A DNA stretch of 64,000 bases from positions 31,921,356 through 31,985,355 of the forward strand of contig OX463815.1 of NCBI GenBank assembly GCA_949825045.1. The letters are read 5' to 3'. Below the pieces are notes generated by a model that saw only the letters and a program-made list of their open reading frames with translations, was not told the DNA's origin and ran no database searches. Origin of the DNA: Argyresthia goedartella (lineage: Eukaryota > Arthropoda > Insecta > Lepidoptera > Argyresthiidae). This document shows, in pieces, positions 11,651 to 20,146 of the stretch; the stretch's first letter is position 1, and every line of letters begins with the position of its first letter. The position numbers and the translations under genes are program-made.

Positions 11651-12075
11651 TATAATAGGTTTAGGTTAGTATTCCCGCTAATTATACTTAATTATTATTA
11701 GCAAACTTTATTTAGTTTTTTGCTTTATTTAGTAATGATAACATAAAACTCTCGAGCTATATATTATATTTATATTTCATGACTCGCTTCTGATGGGGCA
11801 TTTTGCAAACGAGCAAAAATATAAACAAGTATACTTATACGGTAAATTTCCCTATTCTCAGAATAAATTCTTGTATACCACCTACACTACTGAACCAATC
11901 CTGGCCTATATTACAAATATATATCGCTTGTTTCTTATAATTTAGTAGTTTTAATGATTAGAGGCTCGAAAATCGCGATCTGCGACACCTATGAGACCCT
12001 AGGCCCTAGATACGAATTTGAGAGATGAAGCAAGGGAAGGGTCTTAACCCAAGAGAATAAAATCTCCAGGAAATA
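11651..12075. other. No recognisable gene
   Basis: AT-rich sequence without supported features. Confidence 0.4.
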
Positions 12076-12357
12076 GAAGATTTAACAAAATTTAAAAAAC
12101 GTTTAAAATGTTACCTCGCCGAAAAATGCTACTACGTGCTGCAGGAATTCTTCGAAGATAAAAATTATTAGGAAAATAAATTTAGTCTCTTTAACCTGTG
12201 AACAGCTGATCGGGTCAATGTAAAAGTTATGTGTATGTGTAGATAAATTTGTTATACCCTGTCAGGGTGCATGTACCCTACATACATTTTGCACCTGTAG
12301 TGTGTATTGTACATGTTATATGCAAATAAATGAATATGAATATGAATATGAATATCT
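12076..12357 (+). mobile_element. LINE 3' end with TGAATA-repeat tail
   Basis: 12079-12171 encodes a terminal peptide FKKRLKCYLAEKCYYVLQEF ending at a stop, a form typical of non-LTR retrotransposon C-termini. The 3' UTR that follows ends AATAAATGAATATGAATATG, a short tandem tail. It is 5'-truncated, with no RT core. Confidence 0.7.
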
Positions 12358-12440
12358 GACAAATTTAATTTTGCTATGAATTTTTCTTTTAAATAAAAAA
12401 CAGCGTTTATCATAATTATAATTTATATAATATAATTTAT

Positions 12441-13809
12441 TTAAAAGTCACTAAAATCTATAACAATCTTACTTTTTTCTGGGACTACCGTAACAGTTCT
12501 CTCGTCTTCATTAAATTGTTCATCTGAAACATTTGCGCTGCATGATTTATTCTCTTTGCTCGGAACATTGCCATTAGTTTTTTTGATTACGTATTCTGGA
12601 TCACGGATCGTCTGATTTCTTGTATATCGTGGATCCACCAGTTCTGGTAAGAGGCAGTCAAAATAAAAAGACAATAACTTTGGCTCCATTTTATCTTTCC
12701 AAAACTTGTCGTCCTTGCAAATTGTATGTGTTTTTATTTTGTTTTTGCCATACCAAACTGCCAACAAGCATTTGTCTCTTTTACATATGTGCATTTGCCC
12801 TTGGGCTTGTATATACCAGTCAGATTTTTCATTGACTTCGACCTGTCCTGTTTTTTTATTACAACGCCAGAAATGCATTTTCCCTTCTTGAATTGCAGCT
12901 TCAATTCCTATTTTGAATGGTGTTATGGGACATTTAATTTCTATCAGCATTTCTTCTGTGATGCCATCTGGCGTTGCACCAAGAAATGGGTAGGTTTCGT
13001 CGATAAAAAGCCCACAACCTTTTATTTCTTGATTTATTAGGCCAGATAATTCCTGTAAGGGCATTTTCTCATGTTTCCTTCCATGGTTTATGGAGGCCAC
13101 ATGGTCAATGTTTGACCTGTACAGCATGCTTTGTACTACATTAGCACAACTATTAGTTTTTAGGGTTCCGTACCCGAAGGGTTCCAAACGGGACCCTATT
13201 ACTAAGACTCCGCTGTCCGTCCGTCCGTCCGTCCATCCGTCTGTCACCAGGCTGTATCTCAAGAACCTAGCTAGCTAGAGAGTTGAAATTTTCACAGATT
13301 ATGTATTTATGTTGCCGCTATAACAACAAATACTAAAAAACAGGATAAAATAAATATTTAAGGGGGCTCCCATTCAACAATTCTTTCAATACCACATACA
13401 AACTTATGGATGCACCTGGTTACGTACATGGAGTGTGAAAGTAACCGCACCAATAACTTTGTAAACAATATTTTGCTGTGTCAAATCCAAACTATTCACT
13501 CCACACCATCGCTTCCATTGAACGGTGGTATGGAACCCTTCGTGCGCGATTTAGACTCGCACTTGACCGGTTTTTTACTCTTTTTACTACTCTGCCAAAG
13601 TTTGAGGCAGTTAACAGATTTCGCCGTAGTTCTAGCCATTCCCCACTGTCACTTTGCAATATTTTCCTTTGTTCTATATCATTGCGTTCTTCCTCTGTTT
13701 TTTCTAGGTTTTTCAAAAACGTTGATTTCGCCAGCTCATAAGTACCAGGATCCATGTCAGGCTTACTGACATTTTCCCCATAATCAAAGTTTATCTTTCT
13801 AGCTATCAA
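12441..13809 (-). pseudogene. Exon 5 part 2: YqaJ/lambda-exonuclease domain split by F
   Basis: The N-terminal half (13809-13576) gives EWLELRRNLLTASNFGRVVK, the family's W-R-TAS motif. After the F insertion the frame resumes NVVQSMLYRSNIDHVASINH, then GRKHEK (acidic residue), FLGATPDGI (Asp), IEIKCP (ExK) and WYIQAQGQM (Gln), the full PD-(D/E)XK set in order. It ends KSKIVIDFSDF then TAA. Such nucleases degrade or process DNA ends, and lambda exonuclease and YqaJ are the named relatives. Catalytic residues appear unmutated. Confidence 0.8.
13160..13575 (+). mobile_element. Repeat F, copy 1, inserted in YqaJ exon
   Basis: It starts AGGGTTCCGTACCCGAAGGG, holds a GTCCGTCCGTCC tract and ends CACTTGACCGGTTTTTT. 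It is near-identical over its length to 52687-53092. In both places it interrupts an A-run inside coding sequence of another element. Mechanism unknown; no TIR or ORF. Confidence 0.8.
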
Positions 13810-13927
13810 CTTTCGATTTTTTTTCTTTTTAATGTCCGGTTGTATTCTCTTTTATTTTCTACTGCTTCTTCATATTTTTTGATCTTAGCTAAAGGACTTT
13901 GATCATGAATATTTTTACTGACCGTTG

Positions 13928-15230
13928 TCAATATTTTGAATTTGAATTGAATGATAAAACTGCTCCCGCACATCTGGCTTGGTAAGAACGCTTGAGAGCA
14001 AAATTCACCCTCTTTCCACCAACAAATTTTGCGATAACTCCGTTAAATCTTTCCACGACATTGCTGTCTACATTTTCAATAAGACTTCTTGATTGCGACG
14101 CAACATTTCCCACTAAGTATCTAATACGTTGCCATAGTTGGCTGTTGAACATCTTTTTGTTATCTTTTGCTGTTTCATCGCTGCAAATGTTTTTGTTACA
14201 CTCTCCATGGGATCCAAAAACATGACAAACCGATACTGTCACATCTTTGTGCAAGTTTTTGATACCTTCAGATTTATTACCTTGATCACCGTGGAAACCT
14301 ATGGCATCACAGATGTACTTGCGTGTGCTCATAATTTTTTCAGTAGTTATCAATTTTCTTTCTGCTAACTTATATGCAGTATCTGTTTTTATTGTTTGCA
14401 TTTTATTACAAAAATTTCTTAGTATATGATTTCTACAGCCTATCTTTTCAACAGTGATCGAAGGATATGGCCGTGTGTCCAAAATTTTTGCATAAGTGCT
14501 ACTGTCGCCATCTGCAATATATCTTCCATAAATAAGACCATACATATCTATTGACCTTTTAAATCCCTCAGCAATTATCGTAGATTCCATGGACGCGGAA
14601 GCCCGCTGAAATTTTTAAAGCACTCGTGGTCTTTCATTTTCTCTTTCCTTTTATCTTCTCTAGCACAAATGCAGCAATATTTATTTTTAACAGACATATA
14701 TAGAACTTGACCAAATCGTCTCCCAATGATGGCCGCAGCACCTGATAATGCGGCATAATTAGTCTTGTATGAGCGTTTGCACCAGTAACCATCTAAGATG
14801 ACATCGATTATGGGTATTCCGTCCTTGGTGACACTTCCTTCTTTCAAAGCTGCTTCTTTTTCACGTTCGCCAGCCAGCCTTTCTCATTTCCTCCCACGCT
14901 GTCACTTCCCATTCATCAAAAACCTCATCTTGGGCTTTTTTGTATCTTTAACTAGTCATGGCTGGTAAATCAAGAGATGCCGATAATTGATTCAGTTGAG
15001 CATTACCACACCCTGCCGCTATCATCCCCGAAACTGCCATTTTATTTAAATTTTCTGATGAATTCTTTATGGTGAAATCTTTTTTACATAGTAAGCATAC
15101 AAATGAAAATTCCGATGACAGGCAAGACTGTTTTTCTGATACCAGTTTCATTGTATAGATATTTCAAATAGTTTATCAAAAAAAAAATGACAATTATTCT
15201 GTGACCAGTAACACTGCTGTCTATTACATC
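13928..15230 (-). pseudogene. Exon 5 part 1: Mutator-like transposase domain
   Basis: It reads TGHRIIVI (domain start), then FSFVCLLCKKDF (CxxC), NKMAVSGMIAAGCGNAQLNQL, a stop, DEVFDEWEVTAWEEM, a 4-nt duplication, IPIIDVILDGYWCKRSYKTNY, YCCICAREDK with HECFKN, a frameshift, ASMESTIIAEGF, YIADGDSSTYAKIL, VEKIGCRNHILRNF, and finally VSVCHVFGSHGEC. Conserved Asp, Cys and His positions match the Mutator-like transposase domain family as I recall it. The DDE-type core looks intact at residue level despite broken frames. Confidence 0.75.
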
Positions 15231-15400
15231 CTGAAACAAGATAAATAACACATATTTAGTTCAGTAACACTCAGTTTTTTTTTTAGTAGAATTATACTTA
15301 ACTACAGAACAAAATAGACCAGTTATTGACCACAGATGTGATAGATGACAAAAAAACAGATTCCTGATCATGATTCAATCTTCGAAAAATCATAACTCAC

Positions 15401-15500
15401 ATCATTATTTTCAGTCTCTATTTCATATAGTTGAAGCCCACCATCGTCGCTGACTTCCACTGAGTGCTCGATGTCATGTGGTCTCCTCCTCGAAATAATG
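15401..15500 (-). pseudogene. Exon 4 of the transposase/YqaJ gene
   Basis: A 100-nt exon after a TTAAG acceptor. It reads SIISRRRPHDIEHSVEVSDD...EIETENND and then the canonical donor GTGAGT. Phase 2 in, phase 0 out. The next exon starts at TTTCAG/GATGTAATAGAC. Confidence 0.55.
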
Positions 15501-15737
15501 CTTAACTTAAAAATAAATAAAACGGTAACTATTGAAAGCAAATTACTTATTATGAATATTTTATTTTTTTTTACTAGGTATTCGAATTGCAAAAAATCTA
15601 AGTGGGACCATAGGCATTCCACAATCGGTAAACTGCTGAATTACGTAAAATTTGTTTTATTTGTCTGACCAAGAAATTCGCAATTTTCCACGATAATTTG
15701 GGGGGACTTAAAATAAGTTACAAAATAATTTAGTCAC

Positions 15738-15890
15738 CTTTTTTTTTCCAATAACTTGGTAGTTGGAAATTGTTGATCGTCCAAACTTAAATATGACATT
15801 GGCGCATCTATATTTTGTTCATCTGTTGCTGATGTTTCGCATGTATACGAAGTCAGCTCTGGTGCTGTGACTTTGTCGGATTGGTTTGCG
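15738..15890 (-). pseudogene. Exon 3, tandem duplicate of exon 2
   Basis: A 153-nt exon in frame between phase-2 boundaries, followed by the donor GTGACT after an A-rich codon run. The encoded linker is acidic and of no known fold. The duplicates keep the YLxLxDQQxPTTxxLEK core, suggesting it mattered when the element was active. Confidence 0.6.
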
Positions 15891-16117
15891 CTGTAAAATA
15901 AAATTTGTATCTAAATATTCAATGAAAACCAAAACGAAAGTAGCAATGTAAGAAATAATTTAAACCTACAAAATATGCTACATACATGATAAGGTTTGAA
16001 TTGTTTTTTTTTTATTGGTTTCCTATCTGAAATATATTTTCCATGAAGATGCTTTATTAAACTTATTCGCTCATGTGATAATTACAAAGTCATTGTTTAA
16101 ACTTTACACTTAATTAA

Positions 16118-16240
16118 TTCATTATTCCTTATTGAACACAGTTATTTAAAAAGATACATTAAGTGAAAACATATGTACAAAGGCGAGCTTATCTCTAAAA
16201 AGAGATTTCTTCCGGCAAAACAACGCATGACTCCCAGAAC
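16118..16240 (-). mobile_element. CR1-like LINE 3' tail fragment
   Basis: Plus-strand TACAAAGGCGAGCTTATCTC then TAAAAAGAGATTTCTTCC matches the 3' UTR of the LINE at 19895-22615. The ATCTCT/AGAGAT hairpin is intact. It lies in the intron between the duplicated exons 2 and 3. Confidence 0.7.
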
Positions 16241-16294
16241 ATTTATCAAGAAATTTTATTTTACGAGATTAATTAAGGCATATAGTTTGCTTAC

Positions 16295-16448
16295 CCATTT
16301 TTTTCCAAAAAGTTGGTAGTTGGACATTGTTGGTCGCCCAAATTTAAATATAATAATGGCGACTCCATCGTTTTGTTTTCCATCGCTGCTGTTTCGCATG
16401 CATGCTCTAATGTCAGTCCTGGCGCTGTCATTTCGTCGGATTGATTTG
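16295..16448 (-). pseudogene. Exon 2, tandem duplicate of exon 3
   Basis: The 154-nt exon reads NQSDEMTAPGLTLEHACET...SPLLYLNLGDQQCPTTNFLEK before GTAAGC. Its partner at 15738-15890 reads NQSDKVTAPELTSYTCET...APMSYLSLDDQQFPTTKLLEK. Upstream intron ends also match (TTTATTTTACAG), so an exon with intron flank was duplicated. The acceptor is ACAGAG here and ACAG in exon 3, which keeps the frame in both. Confidence 0.65.
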
Positions 16449-16857
16449 CTCTGTAAAATAAAATTTGAATCTAAATATTCAACGCAAACCAAACCACTAA
16501 AGGTTTTTAGCAACATTTGACGCAGACGCGACAAAGTTCAAAATATTTATAATTTACAGAATCAGTTTCTACATTTCAATTATTTTTTCCACGAAAATAC
16601 CTACGCTCACAAAGTCAATTCTATAGACAATATTTTTTGGAACCAACCATGAAAACGCGAAAAAAATACCAGCTCCTCATTACATTTCCGCCCATTAGGT
16701 AGGTATTGCACTTCTATGAAACAGCTGATGTTTATTACGTGATTTCGAGGTTTGCCCTAAGAAAAATATGTTCTATGATGTAGGTCTCTTCAAATATCTC
16801 TACCTACACGTTTTATGCATCGAACATGGGATGAATATAAAGACATGAATACTTACT

Positions 16858-16951
16858 TTTTATTTTCCCTCATTTGACGAGCACTTTCTCTTAGATGTTT
16901 CAAGTGGTTGGTTTTGTTTACTTTTCGTTTGATTCTGTTTCTATTCCCCAT
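16858..16951 (-). pseudogene. Exon 1 of the transposase/YqaJ gene
   Basis: The exon opens ATGGGGAATAGAAAC and encodes a very basic leader (MGNRNRIKRKVNKTNH...), ending AATAAAA before the donor GTAAGTATT. A basic lysine/arginine-rich start fits a nuclear or DNA-binding protein. It ends in phase 1 and joins exon 2 to give ...RENK-T-NQSDEMTAP. Confidence 0.65.
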
Positions 16952-17164
16952 ATCGACAATGTAATTAAAACCTGAACGTTATTTATTCACTTATTAAAAA
17001 CTTCCGAGACCGATTACCGACACAGGACTATCTCGGACAGAGGTCACGGGCTAACTGGGTGGGAATACGAATCTAAACGAAAGTGACAGCGTTAATTACT
17101 ACCACACAGGATAAAAAGAGAGCGTAAACAATGCGCTTGACTCAAACTAAGATAACGTGGCGCC

Positions 17165-17500
17165 AAACCACATAAAAATCGTTTTAAAATAAACCACATT
17201 ACTTTTTCAAAAATATTTTTCGGGAGAATTTACGAATACATAATACCTACATTTTGAATGCAATTCCGCAATGAAATTATTTAGGATTTCAGAATTACAG
17301 GAAAAAATAAAACAATTTAGAGGTATTTTCGTAATTAAATTCTATCGAGAAAATTGTATTCAATCGCGTTTTCCTTTCGTGAGAATCTTAATCAAATACT
17401 CAATAAACGTTAACCCAAAAATCAAATCTGTAGATGACTTTAAAGTGGAGTAAATGGATTTGAAATAAACCCCATTTTTGTTTTGTATCGTCTTAAATAT
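17165..17500 (-). repeat. Dispersed repeat C, copy 2 (partial)
   Basis: The reverse complement matches 8206 onward, with GATTTGATTTTTGGGTTAACG and the ATTTGATTAAGATTCTCACG region. The GC-rich end seen in copies 1 and 3 is missing. Confidence 0.7.
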
Positions 17501-18070
17501 GGACCCGGCACCCAGACGATAACAGATATATAGATAAAACAATTATTTTATGTCATATACAGTACAACTCCCTCGTTAATTAAATCGTCATGGCTCGCCA
17601 AGATTCCCGACAAAGTTCTATGTACCGGGAGATAAGCAAGTTCTGACAGTAAAATTGGAAAAGTTATTTCACGATGTTGTCATTTCGTGACTACAGAGGT
17701 TTATTCGGATTATAGGCTTGAAATTATCAATGTAACTTCGGGTTCAATGCCAAGAAAACTTTGCAATATTTTTCATCAAATTGGTCGGTCATGTTAAAGA
17801 TATTTTACTTGTTTGGAAAATACAGCTCATTCGGAGTTTAGTAACAGTATTTAAACTAAATTGAATCATACATTCACTGCAGTATTAAAATCACTTATTG
17901 ACTGAAATAAGCGACTCTGCAATATCCGGGAATGGACGGGGTCGGTAAGCGAAGAACAGCTGATGAGCTTGGCGCAAAATAGGAGTGAGTATGGAGAGCT
18001 GAACAGGCTGAGAGGCACAAAATGAAGAACGATAAGAAATACATGTATCCCCTATCAACGTTATGACATT
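17501..18070. other. No recognisable gene or repeat
   Basis: AT-rich DNA. The ORF at 17891-18154 overlaps the SINE head and is not a gene. Confidence 0.4.
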
Positions 18071-18075
18071 ATATT

Positions 18076-18345
18076 TGACGACCCGAATGGCCGAGTCGGC
18101 AGTGACCATAGCTACGAAGCCAAGGGTCCCGGTTTCGAGTCCCGGTGGGGGCAAATTTTGGATTGATGAAAACGGATGTTTGTACCCTATTCATGGTTGT
18201 TTATCTATCTAAGTATAATATTTATCTACATAAGTATGTGTATCGTTGTCTAATACCCAAGATACAGGGATTCCTAGTTTGGGGCTAGATCAATGTGTGT
18301 CAATAGAGTCCAAGGTATTATTATTATTATTATATCTGGCAGACA
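18076..18345 (+). mobile_element. SINE S1, copy 2
   Basis: A-box TGGCCGAGTCGG, B-box GGTTTCGAGTCC (one-base variant), S1 body and an ATT-repeat 3' end. It follows ATATT, as copy 1 does. Confidence 0.85.
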
Positions 18346-18360
18346 GTAAATGCGGGAAGC

Positions 18361-18567
18361 TCAGGGGGGTTACCACAATCTTTTTCCGATTCAAATTAGG
18401 TTCAAAACAGGAACATCACCATGGCAACCATTTCCATTCCAATTCGCGATAATGGGCTTTATTTACGTAATACCAAGACTTGTTTTAAGACGGTCACAGT
18501 AATTTTGCGGATCAAATTAGGTTCCTAATCTGAATCGGCATAAGACGTTGTGGTAACCCTCCAGGAC
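18361..18567. mobile_element. 207-bp MITE with GGGTTACCACAA termini
   Basis: GGGTTACCACAATC near the left end is answered by TTGTGGTAACCC at the right. Internal arms GATTCAAATTAGG and CCTAATCTGAATC continue the palindrome. It immediately follows the ATT tail of S1 copy 2. No ORF. Confidence 0.7.
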
Positions 18568-18569
18568 CG

Positions 18570-18975
18570 GTGTAGATACCGTGGTAAAGAGCAGCAGTGG
18601 GGAATGTGGGCTGATTGGTTCATTAATTAATATACGAGCAAGTTTATTTAGTGCCATAATTCTGCAGAAATCTAGAGAGGATCAAATAATAAACATTTAG
18701 TGTAACGCATTTAATGTATCGCATGCAATTGAGAAATTAACAACATAACATGTTTACAAAACTGTCAATGGTAATTGTAATATTATGTAAACGAGCTATG
18801 TGTTAGCGGAGAATAATGATGTCGTGTATCAATAAATATTCATGAGTACTCACTTCAGATTTGAGTGAAAGCAGGGCAGAGATTGGGGCAAGTGATTTGA
18901 GAGATATACAAGTTGCGGGTTGGATGGTATTTTTGAAATACAAAATACAATGCATGTTTACATTCTGAAAATTAC
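18570..18975. other. No recognisable gene or repeat
   Basis: No ORF above background and no terminal repeats. Confidence 0.4.
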
Positions 18976-19465
18976 TTTATCTACACACGTATCATAAATC
19001 CTCTTTACTGCGTACAAAAACCGCACGTTACGATCAGCATAATGTTAAACTACTTGGTAAAAACTCATTTCTGATCTGAAAAATTACACATTATGACCAT
19101 AATGTGTAATTTTCTACACATTATGACATTCAAATTTAGAACGCCGACGCTCGCCTGCATGCCGCCTCTAGTTTGTCTGTGAAGTTGGTACTGACATTCA
19201 AATTTCGAACGCCGCCGGCGCCCGAAGTTGGTGCTACAGAACAAGCTAAACAACTGCAGAGCCACAATGCCGGTCAAACATGCGGTGCCTGTACACATCA
19301 AAGAGAGCTTATGATATGTATGTAGATAAACTAGTGTATGTAACTGTACATAATTAGGCATTAAAACTCTCGAGTGATACTATTATGAAACTCGCCTTCG
19401 GCTCGTTTCATAAGCCCACTCTCGAGTATTAATGCCCTCCATTATGTAGCAGTCACATAAACTAC
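18976..19465 (+). mobile_element. Element A, copy 1
   Basis: It starts TTTATCTACACACGTATCAT. An inverted match (TTATGATATGTGTGTAGATAA) ends near 19330, and the conserved outer end finishes CAGTCACATAAACTAC. It has the 14-bp-arm hairpin AATTACACATTATG with its complement, an internal tandem duplication of the GACATTCAAATTTMGAACGCC block, and the full ~80-bp CTCGAG-bounded palindromic module in the forward orientation. Confidence 0.8.
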
Positions 19466-19511
19466 TATTATGACTTAATAAATTCAAAGGCAACTTAATA
19501 TTGGGTGCTAA

Positions 19512-19839
19512 CCTAAGAAATTGGCGAATTTTTCTTCCACATTCAGGATTTCATAATTCGAGTAATTCAATAGCTATTTCCAGTTTTTTTTTATTGTTTT
19601 AAAATTAATTTCAATATTTTACATCTACTTATTAAATTTTCTTTAATTTTCAGTTAAATAATTAAAATGTTATCTTCAAAATCAGTGCCTCCTAAATGTC
19701 ATCCATTTTCATGATAATATTCGTAATATTTATTTAAAGCTGACACTTTTCAAAAATTATATAAAATTTTCTGTTGTCTCAATTAAAATTTGAGTTAACT
19801 TCAATTTCTCCATACAAAACGCCAATTTCATATGTAAGG
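19512..19839 (-). mobile_element. MITE E, copy 1 (complete)
   Basis: The ends are CCTAAGAAATTGGCGAATTT and, inverted, CGCCAATTTCATATGTAAGG. The body contains the reverse complement of GATGACATTTAGGAGGCACTG. The two other copies (22843-23140, 42734-43008) lack one end and start at GACAACATTTAGC or the equivalent. Confidence 0.7.
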
Positions 19840-19894
19840 ACCTAGTTATATAATGATTATTCGTATATTTCGTATATATTTACTGCACATAAAA

Positions 19895-20146
19895 CAACAT
19901 AAGATATAATAAACAGAAAGGACATCTACAAAGGCATGCTTATCTCTAAATAGAGATCTCTTCCAGCAAACCCAAGGTTGATAAGAATAATTTAATATAC
20001 AGGATAGACCTATGTGCTCTGATAAGATACATACATATATTACGGAACTATTGAACTAACTGCTAGATACACTACATACACAAGTACATAAATATTATAA
20101 AAAATATAAATACACCTAAATAAACTAATATATACAAAGCTCAAAT
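19895..20146 (-). mobile_element. 3' UTR of the CR1-like LINE with conserved stem-loop
   Basis: Downstream of the ORF stop, the segment read on the plus strand contains TTATCTCTAAATAGAGATC followed by TCTTCCAGCAAA. ATCTCTA/TAGAGAT forms a near-perfect hairpin. The same block is found at 16118-16240, 31958-32150, 40209-40425, 54885-55000 and 59270-59462. Such 3' hairpins are what LINE-encoded RTs recognise in several clades (e.g. UnaL2). Confidence 0.7.

Larger units (their letters stand above)
12441..16951 (-). pseudogene. Mutator-like transposase / YqaJ nuclease fusion gene, broken
   Basis: A five-exon minus-strand gene model. Exons: 1, 16951-16858 (ATG start); 2, 16448-16295; 3, 15890-15738; 4, 15500-15401; 5, from 15230 to a TAA at 12443-12441 that overlaps an AATAAA signal. 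Phases run 1, 2, 2, 0 without conflict, with donors GTAAGT, GTAAGC, GTGACT and GTGAGT. Exon 5 encodes a Mutator-like transposase domain (DG-W-KRSY, HECFKN, ADGDSSTY, then KIGCRNH) followed by a YqaJ nuclease. It is disabled by an in-frame TAA (14950), a TGGC duplication (14869-14879), frameshifts near 14605, 13930 and 13808 and probably at a poly-T run near 15180, and repeat F at 13160-13575. This domain pair is known from uncharacterised animal proteins; whether it is a transposon or a domesticated gene cannot be told here. Confidence 0.8.

Noticed and set aside
12620..13040. Plus-strand ORFs across the YqaJ region
   Set aside because: They are antisense shadows of the minus-strand nuclease frame, which carries the catalytic motifs. 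The plus ORFs at 13992-14368 fall under the transposase for the same reason.
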